A DNA stretch of 64,000 nt from Anoplopoma fimbria (GCF_027596085.1 NC_072458.1:18584384-18648383), one strand, 5' to 3'; positions 10,359-22,060 are shown, counted from the first letter of the stretch. The notes: generated by a model not told the origin, from the sequence alone. Numbers and translations are program-made.

Positions 10359-12266
10359 TTAATAGATAGATAGACTCTCAAGGAATTTGGACTTCTTTGC
10401 TTGCACCAGCTTACGGTACTCTTCGTCCAATCGTTTCCCAACGGGACCGTTCTTCACTTCTTCCCAGTCCTTGTCGGTCTACACACAAAAGGCAATATGG
10501 AAAAGAAAAAAACAAACAAATTTTCAGTACACACAGGTGATTAATCATCAGGGTCCACCATCACAAAGCCCTGCTTGTTAATGGCAAATTAAATGTAACT
10601 TCTCACCATGTTCTCGAATGCCTCCCCTTTGTAGTAGGTCTTGTCTGATGGATACTCTATTCCCTCTTCAATCAGCTGCTTCCGGCTTGAAGCCACCAAA
10701 TGCAGCTCCTCTCCATCGTAGGCATACACCTTTTTGTCCTCACAGGTCATCAGGACGAGCTGGCCACACGGGCATGAGGTCCCCTCCACCTTACCCACAA
10801 CCCGCATGCTCACTTTAACTGGAAGGTAAAAATTGTTCCACTCATACACCACGTTCTCCTTCCCACTGTAAATGGTGTCGTCCAGGTTTCCAATCGTCCA
10901 CTTTGCTCCCGCCGGCTTCTTTAGGGGATAGTCTTGTGTCTTTTGTGGACAAAAGCTCTGCCACGTTTATCACAGCATCTAAAACTGTGACAGATGCCAG
11001 AGGATTTTGAGTGCGAGGCAAAGGTGTGTGTAGTTTACCTTGAGGTTTTTTGATTAGCTCGTTAGTAGGCATATCCAGCTGATCTGCCGACCTGAAAGGC
11101 AGAAAGTGAGCAGCAGTGATTACTGGACCATATATAAGAAGAATATGTTGTGGTACCTTCGGACAGAATATACAAAAAAAAAGTGGCAAAATTGTGATTT
11201 GTCTCAACACAGGATTAACCACCCAGTTGAATCCTTTAAATCTAAACTCATCTTTTCCCCCAATTTTCACATTATTATTTATTCTTATGGCGACTCTAGC
11301 GCTCCTGTAACTATGTTGTTATTAAGGGGAATAGCTGGAGTCACTTTGACTAAACAAGCAGAAGTGTAAATTGAGAGCTATTCCAGCGTGGAGTAAATAA
11401 ACAGAAGTTTTTTAAAAAACTCCAGAAACTCAGTAAAATGATTCGATAACATGTTATTGATTATGCAGTTCTTCATTCCTCAGTTTCCATTTTCATCCTA
11501 CCTTTTCATGTTTCTTCAGTTTTCGCTCCAGTGCAGAAGTGTAGTCTGTCCTGTTGTCTTTATGGCACAGAGGAGGTTTTGGGATTCACGATTAGTAAGT
11601 ACCCTTAATTCACCTGCCTTTGCTAGAAAAACAACAATACCTGTTGATAGTAACAAAATACGGACTTATTTATTTTCATATATCACGCACACAAAATATG
11701 AGCACAAGCTAACAATTCGGCCATATCTTTTCCATATAAGATTTATAAAACTATATATTTCTGGATTTGCCTTAAATCACACGTTTTCACAAATAGAATA
11801 AAATCTGTTTAAATAGGAATCTATTGTTTTCTTTTGAAAGGCTACGACATTAAATAAATATGGTACTCATCTATAATTGATAAAGTAACACTATTACTAC
11901 ATTACTCATTTAAAATCATATTTCCAGTTGTTATATGATATGTAAACCAACAACTATATGTTTTCCAACAATGTACAAACTGCCAACATTATTATCAAAA
12001 AATAATTTAATAGTCACCCAAGATTTCCTTTTTTACCTTCAACTAACTGAACAGTTTAGTTTCAGTTGTTGTAATGACTTTGTGAATCAGTTCACTCATG
12101 GCCTGGTTTTCTCTGGATCAGCCTGAAGCAATCAGCAATAAAACACAACACGTTACAACAATTACACATTTCACTGACAACAGAAGTTAAATTAGCAATG
12201 TAGAATTGAATCATAATGACATTAAATATTGGCAAAGGAAAGCACTTAAAAGCAGCTACTCACCAT
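10359..12266 (-). pseudogene. Unrecognised small gene family, copy I (decayed chimera)
   Basis: Minus-strand exons: start codon exon (12266-12264, GTGAGT donor), leader exon about 12123-12104 (ADPEKT plus AG), exon 11091-11039 (SADQLDMPTNELIKKPQ), main exon 10978-10607, last exon 10478-10359 (TDKDWEEVKNGP... to SKFLESLSIY, stop TAA). Phases agree from ATG to the main exon. The main exon resembles copies II and III (WNKFYL..., GTSCPCGQLVLMTCED, YAYDGEELHLVASS, GIEYPSDKTYY). It carries two single-base deletions (near 10925 and 10942) that shift the frame. The leader donor is disrupted by a 3-bp insertion (AG then GCCATGAGTG). The gene is therefore not functional. I do not recognise the family; the intact product would be about 190 aa, soluble and lysine/glutamate rich at its C end. 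The leader exons are those of the deaminase-like gene, acquired through the tandem duplication. Confidence 0.65.
11100..12100. other. Intron of chimeric copy I, includes duplication junction
   Basis: Non-coding. 11100-11845 matches 13870-14580; 11846-12100 matches 5815-6070. No exon signals are conserved here beyond those listed. Confidence 0.55.
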
Positions 12267-12285
12267 TGTTAAGTCGTCAGTAATT

Positions 12286-12295
12286 GAAACAGAAA
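12286..12295. promoter_or_regulatory. ISRE/IRF-type motif next to leader exon
   Basis: GAAACAGAAA fits GAAANNGAAA and is followed by further GAAA blocks, about 20 nt upstream of the minus-strand ATG at 12266. The equivalent site near 6260 reads TAAACAGAAA with GAAAGAAAGAAA beside it. Motif-only evidence; short and low complexity, so chance is possible. Confidence 0.3.
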
Positions 12296-12940
12296 TAAAG
12301 AAATGAAACCCTATACATCCAGATTCTAACTACCACTCCTTGTTTATTTTCATGATGTAAAGGGAATGGGGAGGGATTTATAGAGAAGTTGAATTGTTTC
12401 ACTGGAAAGTCATAATACTTGTTTGTTCACACCTGGACAAAGTTGTTTTTTATAAATATGCCAATAGAAACATATGAATAGCGAAAAGGCTTTCTTGCAC
12501 AGATGTTGATTTTAGGCCTGGTGTCCCATAACAGCAGCCAACAATTTGCTTTGAGAGTAGGATCGGAAAACCCGCTCATGTCTTATCAACTTATGTAACC
12601 ATCAGAGTAAAATGGAAGACAATGTGGGTTCTGCTTCACATGTTTAATGACTATAACTCAGCATTCTTTTTTTATGTTTTGTTGTTTTGGGAATATTTAA
12701 ATGAGTATGTTGTTCCCTGTTTATCTATTGTTTGTGTCGTCTGGATGTATCTTGTGAGTATCAAGCCTCTGAATTCAGCCACAACTTCCTCATGTGGTTT
12801 GCAAATGTTTGTTTCAGCCTCCCCACACAGAATAAATTTTTTCTCACAATCATGTTTAGAAAAATATTTTCATTTGTTACAGTAGACAAGGAAAAAGTGC
12901 ATGCTGGTCGTATACCTGCCTACTCCTATATATAACTGCA

Positions 12941-12960
12941 GGTGCCCACAGTGTTACCCA
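12941..12960. other. Empty (pre-insertion) paralogue of the Rex3 target site
   Basis: ggtgcccacagtgttaccca is continuous here, while unit 1 has the 3.28-kb Rex3 between its TGCCCACA copies. It fixes the exact insertion boundaries. Confidence 0.9.
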
Positions 12961-13019
12961 ATTCAAAATAAATTACCAAACCCAAAACTAAGTATATAAT
13001 TAAACAAAACGAATGACCA

Positions 13020-13866
13020 TCAATAGAAAAATACAAATCTTAATATATCAAATTTCAACAACTCCAGTGATCGTGTTTTGTCGTATAGATTAATAGATAG
13101 TAGACTCTCCAGGAATTTGGACTTCTTTGCTGTCACCAGTTTACGGTGCTCTTCGTCCAAGCGTTTCCCCTCGGGACCCTTCCTCACTTTTTCCCAGTCC
13201 TTGTCGGTCTACACACAAAAGGCAATATGGAAAAGAATATAAAACAAACATTGTCAGTACACACAGGTGATTAATCATCAGGGTCCACCATCACAAAGCC
13301 CTGCTTGTTAATGGCAAATTCAATGTAACTTCTCACCATGTTCTTGAATGCCTCCCCTTCGTAGTAGGTCTTGTCTGATGGATACTCTATTCCCTCTTCA
13401 ATCAGCTGCTTCAGGCTTGAAGCCACCAAATGCAGCTCCTCTCCATCGTAGGCATACACCTTTTTGTCCTCACAGGTCATCAGGACGAGCTGGCCACACG
13501 GGCATGAGGTCCCCTCCACCTTACCCACAACCTGCATGCTCACTTTATCTTGAAGGTAAAATTTGTTCCACCCATACACCACGTTCTCCTTCCCACTGTA
13601 AATGGTGTCGTCCAGGTTTCCAATCGTCCACTTTGCTCCCGCCGGCTTCTTTAAGTCGATAGTCTTGTGTCTAATTGTGGACAAAAGCTCTGCCACCTTT
13701 ATCACAGCATCTAAAACTGTGACAGATGCCAGAGGATTTTGATTAAATATGGAAAATATTTATCATAGCAAGGTTGTACAATGTGCGAGGCTAAGGTGTG
13801 TGTAGTTTACCTTGAGGTTCTTTGATTCGCTGCTTAGTAGGCATATCCAACAGCTGGCCTGCTGAC
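13020..13866 (-). CDS. Unrecognised small gene family, copy II (best reading frame)
   Basis: Minus-strand exons 13866-13811 (SAGQLLDMPTKQRIKEPQ), 13710-13337 (124 codons, DAVIKVAELL... to EGEAFKNM) and 13208-13020. Acceptors are TTTCAG, TTTTAG and TGTGTAG; donors are GTAAAC and GTGAGA. Phases agree throughout (2, 1, 0). A roughly 40-bp insertion and a TAG sit in the short first intron, so they do not harm the frame. Notable stretches are GTSCPCGQLVLMTCED, YAYDGEELHLVASS, GIEYPSDKTYYEGEAF and TDKDWEKVRKGPEGKRLDEEH. In the last exon a 4-bp (GATA) contraction relative to copies I and III removes the usual TAA and extends the reading frame 22-23 codons to a TGA at 13022. The upstream exon giving the start was not found; 15512 is a candidate. 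There is no signal peptide or membrane segment in what is visible. Function unknown. Confidence 0.5.
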
Positions 13867-13869
13867 CTG

Positions 13870-15200
13870 AAAGGCAGAAAGTGAGCAGCAGTGATTACTG
13901 GACCATATATAAGAAGAATATGTTGTGGTACCTTAGGACAGAATATACAAAAAAAGTGGCAAAATAGTGATTTGTCTCAATTGAGGATTAACCACCCAGT
14001 TGAATCCTTTAAATCTAAACTCATCTTTTTCCCCAATTTTCACATTATTATTTATTCTTATGGCGACTCTAGCGCTCCTGTATCTATGTTGCTATTAAGG
14101 GGAATAGCTGGAGTCACTTTGACTAAACAAGCAGAAGTGTAAATTAAGAGCTGTGACAGTGTACAAGAATATGTTTTTATTCCAGCGTGGAGTAAATAAA
14201 CAGAAGTTTTTTTAAAAACTCCAGAAACTCAGTAAAATGATTTGATAACATGTTATTGATTATGCTGTTCTTCATTCCTCAGTTTCCATTTTCATCCTAC
14301 CTTTTCATGTTTCTTCAGTTTTCACTCCAGTGCAGAAGTGTAGTCTGTCCTGTTGTCTTTATGGCACAGAGGAGGTTTGGGGATTCACGATTAGTAAATA
14401 CCCCTTAATTCACCTGCCTTTGCTAGAAAAACAACAATACCTGTTGATAGTAACAAAATACGGACTTGTTTATTTCATGCACACAAGCGATATATTTCTG
14501 GATTTGCCTTAAATCACACATGCTTTAATGTTTTCAAAATAGAATAAAAGCTGTTTAAATAGGAATCTATTGCTTTCTTTTGAAAGGCCATGTTGGGTCA
14601 CAACAATTTGATTCTGCAAGAAAATATTCACCCTTGAATTTGCCATTGTCTTAGTTTTTCTTTCTAATCATCTCACATGTGATAAACACTGTTTAGTAGA
14701 CCTAAAGGCCCTAAACCCTTGTGTTTTATCATCACCGATAATATTAGTTCTTGGATGTCATTTATTTAAACATTTATATAAATAAATATACCTGAAGGTA
14801 ATCTCTAAATAAGTTTAAAAATGTTTTTTTTTTTTACAAAACGTGGCGTTTAAAGGGCCGATCAGCTGATCAGGAGACAGCCAGGTGTTTCCCACCAAAA
14901 ATTTTCGTGACGCTGTGTTGCGACAGCCAATCAGCGTTGAGATTCATTCTGTCATGTAAGCCAGGTCTGGCACCAGTCGATCCGAGCTCCGCTCACAAAA
15001 CAAAAAAGTGATTTCCTTGTCGTCTTGCAGAGAGAAATAACAAAACATGAATTCTGACTTTTTACAAACAACCATCATTATGTTGTTATTTCCCCTTTTG
15101 GACATTTATTGCAATTATATCACAGTAAAATGTCGCGAATATTCGTTTCGGGGCTTTGTGAACAAGCCTTGATATGGACCTTTTCTCTCCTGTTTCCTTA
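13870..15200. other. Upstream region of copy II, no coding exon supported
   Basis: 13870-14580 repeats unit 1 sequence. 14590-14800 repeats 24200-24350 and 1-120. 14800-15200 is AT-rich with one GC patch (14845-14960). No exon could be supported. Confidence 0.5.
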
Positions 15201-15410
15201 AGATAAGATAAGATAAGATAATCCTTTATTAGCAGTGGGGAAATTTACAGGATTACAGCTGCAAACAAGAGACATAGTAAAAATAAGTATTATAAATAAG
15301 CAAATGAGCAATAAAAAAACAGTAAAGAATCCACAGTAAATATTATATGTACAGACAGAAACTATTATAACTATTGTATTGCACAGAGTATTATCTTAAA
15401 CTGACTTTAT
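15199..15410 (-). mobile_element. LINE 3' end with TTATC-type pentanucleotide tail
   Basis: taagataagataagataatcctttatta followed by gtggggaaattt and the reverse complement of the 3' untranslated region seen at 19600-19848 and 27720-27990. The tail lies on the left, so the element is on the minus strand. Only the 3' end is present. LINE family not determined. Confidence 0.7.
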
Positions 15411-15511
15411 TTATTATTGAATATAAGTGTCTCCCCTGGTCTCCTGATCCCAAGAGTTGTTTTAACAGGACTTTAACGTGAACGTTTATCAAACTCACTC
15501 AAATGACTCAC

Positions 15512-15590
15512 CGGAGTTGAAGAGAGGTTAAAGTCCGTCGGGTGTTTGCGGAAATAAACGCTTAACATGAAAGTGGTCAAGCCAGTCTAT
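15512..15590 (-). other. Putative first exon of copy II
   Basis: A minus-strand segment ending CTTCAACTCCG with a GTGAGT donor, paralogous to 24642 and 653. An ATG at 15558-15556 opens a frame (MLSVYFRKHPTDFNLSSTP) up to the donor, but it ends in phase 0, while the next known exon needs two bases. It is therefore probably untranslated, or an exon is missing. Confidence 0.3.
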
Positions 15591-15599
15591 GATTCATGT

Positions 15600-16329
15600 T
15601 TACTCCGCTCCATGCACACCTGCGCATTGGGAATAAAACAGGAACTCTGTATTAAACCGCAACACTGCAAGTTCCCATCTTTCCATGGTTCTCTCCTTTA
15701 AAAGGTTTTCTGATGCTTCACTTGGTTAATCTGTGGACTTCACACATTACAGTTCTCTGACTGAAAACATGGTGACATCAGCATGGAATTAGGCTTTCTC
15801 AATAAATATCTTTATTTACAGATACTAAATAAATAACATTATATATTATGATAATAATGATAATTATTATTATCAGTCACAGCATTGCACAACATGAGTC
15901 CACTAGTCAACAATCTAGTGTCAAATCTTACATTTACACAGAAAATAAGTTTATTTACAAAACTTGGTGTTGCCAATCAGCTCTTTGATCAGGAGACAGC
16001 CAGGCGTTTCCCATCATGCACTGCGCCATGCAGTCCTTGGAGAGCAACTTACAAATTGTCAATAAGAGCCTGCAAAAGACATATATTCAAACTTAGGGGG
16101 AGAGAAGGAAAGACAGAAACAAAATATAAATTTAAATAGAAAAACATAAATAAAATTTAAAAAAAGAGGATCCTGATTGTATAATTACAAACATATATCG
16201 AAGGCAATGCATGACATCCTTGTTTTTAATCACAAAACACAAAAAAGTTATTTTGACAACAGAAGTTGCCCTAACTTTGAAGTTCAAATGAAAAATGTAA
16301 CTCTTTTAACACATGTGCATGTGCAGTAT
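15600..16329. other. Non-coding stretch, no gene seen
   Basis: AT-rich. 15950-16010 weakly repeats the 14860-14900 motif (gatcaggagacagccaggcgtttccc), so this too is part of the duplicated block. The left terminal repeat of the following Tc1 element may lie here but is not recognisable. Confidence 0.4.
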
Positions 16330-17721
<1,392 letters not shown>

Positions 17722-18270
17722 ATATAGCTACTCTATTGGGTTTATATATTTGTAAATCTGACTCTGAAAGAGTCAGTGCCTCACCAGCCACGAACCTCAC
17801 CGCACGTCACTACATACACAGTGGGTTATTTGGCCCAAATATGTTCATGTGCAAAGTAAACAACAATCAACTGTTTATGTTGACAACAACTCATGTTCTA
17901 CAGACACACCATATAATTCATATCAGCATGTTAACGTTATATGTAACTTATTAGCAGCTAAACTCCGGACCAAACTCCGCTGACGGCCGTGTCTTTTATG
18001 TAAATGTACATTTTTCAGCATTTTTCGCTTAGATTTGTCTAAAGTTAACGAGAAATAGACACTGTACTATCCGATAACACCGTTATTGTAACCAGCAATA
18101 ATGGTTGATGTGATTTGCGAGGCGTCTGTCAGCCAACTGTCTAACATTAGCACGTTAGCCTACGTTAGATAGCCTAACGTTCTTGCAGCGTACCAACGTC
18201 ACACGTTACCGTAAATGCTATCTTAAAAAGGCTGCTCGAAACCAACGGTTTTTGAAAATGCCTTCACCCG
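17722..18270. other. Non-coding stretch, no feature seen
   Basis: Mixed composition with several gttagc-type motifs and an acgttagc cluster (18140-18210). No gene, repeat family or RNA gene is recognised. Confidence 0.4.
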
Positions 18271-18274
18271 AAAG

Positions 18275-18425
18275 ACATGTCTTGTAATACACCTGTCTAT
18301 TAAAATACATGTCTTGTAATACACCTGTCTATTAAAATACATGTCTTGTAATACACCGGTCTATTAAAATACATGTCTTGTAATACACCGGTCTATTAAA
18401 ATACATGTCTTGTAATACACCGGTC
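18275..18425. repeat. 32-bp tandem repeat, about 5 units
   Basis: The unit acatgtcttgtaatacacc plus ggtctattaaaat is repeated nearly perfectly. The last unit runs directly into the truncated L2 LINE at its ORF2, so the array sits on the LINE 5' junction. Confidence 0.9.
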
Positions 18426-19215
18426 TTGGCTGACATCTCGAAGTGGATGGCGACACACCACCTGAAGCTCAACCTGGACAAAACCGAGCTACTGTTCCTC
18501 CTGGGGAAGGGTTGCCCGCACCGAGACCTGTCCATCACCATTGATACGACCAACTGTCGTTCTCAGCAAACATTGCATCGGTCACACGCTCCTGCAGATT
18601 CCTCCTCTACAACATCAGGAGGATTCGCCCCTTCCTCACTGAGGAGACGGCGCAGGTGCTCATCCAGGCTCTGGTCATCTCCCGCCTGGACTACTGCAAC
18701 TCACTACTTGCCGGAGCCCCGGCGTCGGCCATCAGACCTCTGGAGCTTGTCCAGAAAGCTGCAGCACGTCTGGTGTTCAATCGCCCCAAGTTCTCCCACA
18801 CAACTTCCCTTCCCGTTCTCTACACTGGCTCCCTGTAAGAGCTCGCATCCAGTTTAAGACTCTGGTGCTAGCCTACAGGGCAGTGAAAGGAACAGCTCCT
18901 TCCTATCTCCAGGTCTTGGTCAAGCCCTACACCCCCGCCCGACCACTTCGCTCTGCTGCCTCGGGCGACTGGTTGCCCCGTCGCTCAGAGGTCCCTGCGG
19001 CCGATCCACCCGGTCACAGCTTTTTTCTGTCCTGGCCCCTCAGTGGTGGAATGAACTCCCCACTGACGTCAGGACAGCAGAGTCGCTGCCCATCTTTCGG
19101 CGCAGGCTGAAAACTCACCTCTTCATGAAGCACTACCCTGAGCCTTCCTCGTAGCACTTATTGCATTCGTATTAGTTGTTGCACTCACTGTATTCGTATC
19201 AGTTCGCTGCACATT
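18420..19215 (+). mobile_element. L2-type LINE, 3' part of ORF2
   Basis: It encodes the RT C-terminal half in shifting frames: LADISKWMATHHLKLNLDKTELLF (from 18425), RLDYCNSLLAGAP (about 18685), LVLAYRAVKGTAPSYLQ (about 18867), and [15 protein letters not shown] with stop near 19153. After the stop come only about two of the 28-bp tail units (gcacttattgcattcgtat), and then a TA microsatellite. The frame changes at least three times, so the copy is dead. It links the ORF2 to the 28-bp arrays found at 1.1, 20.4 and 29.3 kb. Confidence 0.85.
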
Positions 19216-19234
19216 GAATTCGTAAGATAAGGCT

Positions 19235-19238
19235 TCTG

Positions 19239-19271
<33 letters not shown>

Positions 19272-19367
19272 ATACATACATACATATACACACATACACA
19301 TACATATATATATACATATATATATACATATATATATATACATACATATATACATACATATATATAT
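19235..19367. repeat. TA/CATA microsatellite
   Basis: Interrupted (TA)n and (TACA)n. ORFs through it are tyrosine/isoleucine strings and are discarded. Confidence 0.9.
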
Positions 19368-19848
19368 TGGATACGGTGGAGGTGGTGGGAGACAGGAGGA
19401 TGATGGCCAAGCTGTCATCCCTGATAAACAACACCTCCCACCCCATGCAGGACGCCCTGGCAGCTCTGTGCAGCTCCTTCAGCCACCGGCTGCTTCACCC
19501 CGGTGTGTGAAGGAGAGGTACCGCAGGTCCTTCCTTCCTGCTGCTGTCAGGTTACACAACCAGCTCTGCTCCCAGTAGACCACATGACAATAAAAACACT
19601 GTGCAATAATAGTTAATATAGTTTTTTTTTCTGTCTGTAAATATTATATTTCAGTTATTGTGTTTTTCTACTGTTTTTATTGCTTATTTATAATACTTGT
19701 TTTTTATTTTTTTTTTTTATTTTCATTTTTATTTTTATCTTGTCTTTCTTTACTATGTCTCTTGTGTGCACTTTAACTCTATGCTGCTGTAAGCCTGCAA
19801 ATTTCCCCGCTGCGGGACTAATAAAGGATTATCTTATCTTACATATAT
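19368..19848 (+). mobile_element. LINE 3' end with TTATC-type tail
   Basis: It encodes the C-terminal end of an ORF2 (about [20 protein letters not shown] and [18 protein letters not shown]), an AT-rich 3' UTR, and ends ctaataaaggattatcttatctta. The same end recurs at 27435-28030 (plus) and, inverted, at 15199 and 59436. Confidence 0.75.
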
Positions 19849-19876
19849 ATACACATACACATACATATATACATAC

Positions 19877-19907
<31 letters not shown>

Positions 19908-20004
19908 ATTGTTTGCCCATTGTTACCGCAAAAAACGTTAAATAAATAGTTATTCTTCATAGTGCTGCATCCTTCCGCGTCCAGGCTTCGCAGCATGCGT
20001 CGTG

Positions 20005-20104
20005 NNNNNNNNNNNNNNNNNNNNNNNNNNNNNNNNNNNNNNNNNNNNNNNNNNNNNNNNNNNNNNNNNNNNNNNNNNNNNNNNNNNNNNNNNNNNNNNN
20101 NNNN
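20005..20104. other. Assembly gap (100 N)
   Basis: Exactly 100 N, the conventional placeholder for unknown size. The flanks are unusually GC-rich and CpG-rich (ccgcgtccaggcttcgcagc before, gcgcgtatcgaggcgc after); I cannot identify them. Confidence 1.
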
Positions 20105-20235
20105 GCGCGTATCGAGGCGCTTGTTGATGACGTATGTGGTGACGTCCGAAGCCTCGCCAGCCGGCCGTACCACGTGATTCAGGAACGCAATGGATCCCAT
20201 CTCACATTTTGTGGACTTGGGACTTTATTGCGCGT

Positions 20236-20845
20236 TTGTTTTGCATTACAGTCATTTAGCAGACGCTTTTATCCAAAGAGACTTACAATAAGTGTATTCA
20301 ACATAGGTATTCAAGAGAACTACTAGTCACCAGAAGTCATAAGTGCATCTCCTTTTTTAAACAAGCATCTAAAAGCATAAACCAGAGCAAAAGTACAGAA
20401 ACAAACTAATACGAATACAATAAGTGCAAAAAACTAATACGAATACAATAAGTGCAACAGACTAATATGAATACAATAAGTGCAACAGACTAATACGAAT
20501 ACAATAAGTGCAACAAACTAATATGAATACAATAAGTGCAAAAAACTAATACTAATACAATAAGTGCAAAAAACTAATACGAATACAATAAGTGCAAAAA
20601 ACTAATACGAATACAATAAGTGCAACAACTAATACGAATACAATAAGTGCAAAAAACTAATACGAATACAATAAGTGCAAAAAACTAATATGAATACAAT
20701 AAGTGCAACACACTAATACGAATACAATAAGTGCTATAAACTAATACAAATGCAATAAGTGCAACAGACTAATACGAATACAATAAGTGCAACAGACTAA
20801 TACGAATACAATAAGTGCTACAAACTAATACGAATGCAATCTATT
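20236..20845 (-). mobile_element. L2-type LINE 3' end with 28-bp array (about 16 units)
   Basis: The 3' module (attacagtcatttagcagacgc) is at 20244-20400, followed by an array of the 28-bp unit with aaaaactaatacgaatacaataagtgc variants up to 20845. It is closely related to 961-1650 but has no ORF2 remnant. The long frames in it are artefacts. Confidence 0.85.
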
Positions 20846-20864
20846 CTTCTTCTTTTTTATTGCA

Positions 20865-20923
20865 ATGGAACCAGCAAGGAAGAGGAGATTTTCCCCTGTC
20901 CGGGAACATTTTGACCAAATAAG
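20865..20923 (+). pseudogene. First half of a BED zinc finger (hAT/ZBED type), plus strand
   Basis: ATG starts MEPARKRRFSPVREHFDQI and stops at an AAG with a GTATGC donor. The string RRFSPVxEHFD is typical of the N-terminal half of BED fingers in fish hAT transposases and ZBED proteins. The matching second half lies on the opposite strand at 21224-21106. Confidence 0.6.
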
Positions 20924-21105
20924 GTATGCACATAGTAATAATAAGTAGCGTAATATACTGTAAATCAGAGGTCTTATGCAGTATTCAATTACAGATGTCA
21001 TTAATTACTCACATTTAAAATATAAATGAATGTTGTCTAATACAAAAGTACCATGTCATTTTATGTTTGTATGTTGTCTTATCATTGCATCCTAAAATGG
21101 CTTAC

Positions 21106-21224
21106 CTGAGCTTGGTCCACCTTGGTTGGTCTCCTTGTTTTCATGCAGGGCTCTATAATGCCTCAGCAGAGATGAGGTGTTATTGTTGTATCCAAGTTCT
21201 TTTGAACACAACAGACACTTCCCC
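21106..21224 (-). pseudogene. Second half of a BED zinc finger, minus strand
   Basis: The minus strand reads GKCLLCSKELGYNNNTSSLL then RHYRALHENKETNQGGPSSG, with a GTAAGC donor at 21105 and AAAAG before the first codon. This is the CxxC...HxxxxH half of a BED finger. It is inverted relative to the N-terminal half at 20865. No transposase core follows on either side. Confidence 0.65.
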
Positions 21225-21299
21225 TTTTAAAATAGCAGAAATTACTAGGGGGTCCGCGGAGGTACTGCAGGGGGGGTCGTGAAATATTTGGTTGATTAG

Positions 21300-22050
21300 A
21301 CAATTTTTCATATTATTTTATAAAAAAAATTCCTTCACATCCCTATAGCCTTCACATCATTTTCATAAACCAATTCGGTGACCCCATTTAAATGATGGAA
21401 TTGTATCGATAAACCCCTCATTAGTTGATCAATCATATTAGAACAAATATATTGGATCACTTAATCAATGAAGGACAAGAGACACTGACCTCTGGTTAAA
21501 AAAAACACAACAAATATTCAAATTATATTTATAATGTATGTATATATATATATATATAATATTTATACATTTTCACACATATTAAACACCAAGCGAAATA
21601 GATCAGCTGCAGACTCCAGATGAAATGTTTTGAAGAGAGATAAATTAAATGGCTAAATACAGAATAAATATGAACATGAAACAGAAATGATATATTCACA
21701 AATGATGGAACAAGTGACCAGATATCCAGGCAGTGACGTGTTACATGGGTGACCATGAAAAAGGGGCAGAGCGAGATGAGGTCCAAGAGGTGTTCAGGGT
21801 CAAAGGGGCATAGACTCTCTGATTGTATAGCCTGATAACTGGTCAAAGGTTTTTGATTTCAACAACTCTAGTGATAGAGACCTCAGGGTTACTTAAAAAT
21901 AGTAGAACATCATCAGCATAAAGTTTTTTTGGATGCTTGACATATTGGTGTATTGATGTATTGATGTAGGATATCAACACATCCAGAGCAGCGCAAGTAT
22001 GACCTTAATCTTTACCCTGCTGCAAAGACAAAAATACCAACCTGTGGTTT
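21300..22050. other. Non-coding stretch, no gene seen
   Basis: AT-rich with a short TA run near 21540-21560. The only long frame (21529-21846, minus) has no recognisable domain. Confidence 0.4.
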
Positions 22051-22060
22051 GTTGTATAGA

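Larger units (their letters stand above)
5815..14580. repeat. Tandem duplication, two units with junction near 11845
   Basis: Unit 1 is 5815-11845 and unit 2 is about 11846-14580. With the 3.28-kb Rex3 insert and one target copy removed, unit 1 shrinks to the same length as unit 2 (about 2.7 kb) and aligns end to end. At 11830-11870 the sequence switches from matching 14560-14585 (cttttgaaaggc) to matching 5815-5850 (ctcatctataattgataaag). The duplication predates the Rex3 insertion because unit 2 has the empty site. Confidence 0.85.

Noticed and set aside
13348..13662. Plus-strand ORFs (MPPLRSRSCLMDTLF...) repeated at 10618 and 22315
   Set aside because: They are the antisense of the main exon of the small gene family; splice signals and phases support only the minus strand.
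20105..20230. Short minus-strand frame MGSIAFLNHVVRPAGEAS next to the gap
   Set aside because: Too short, runs into N, and has no family match that I can defend.
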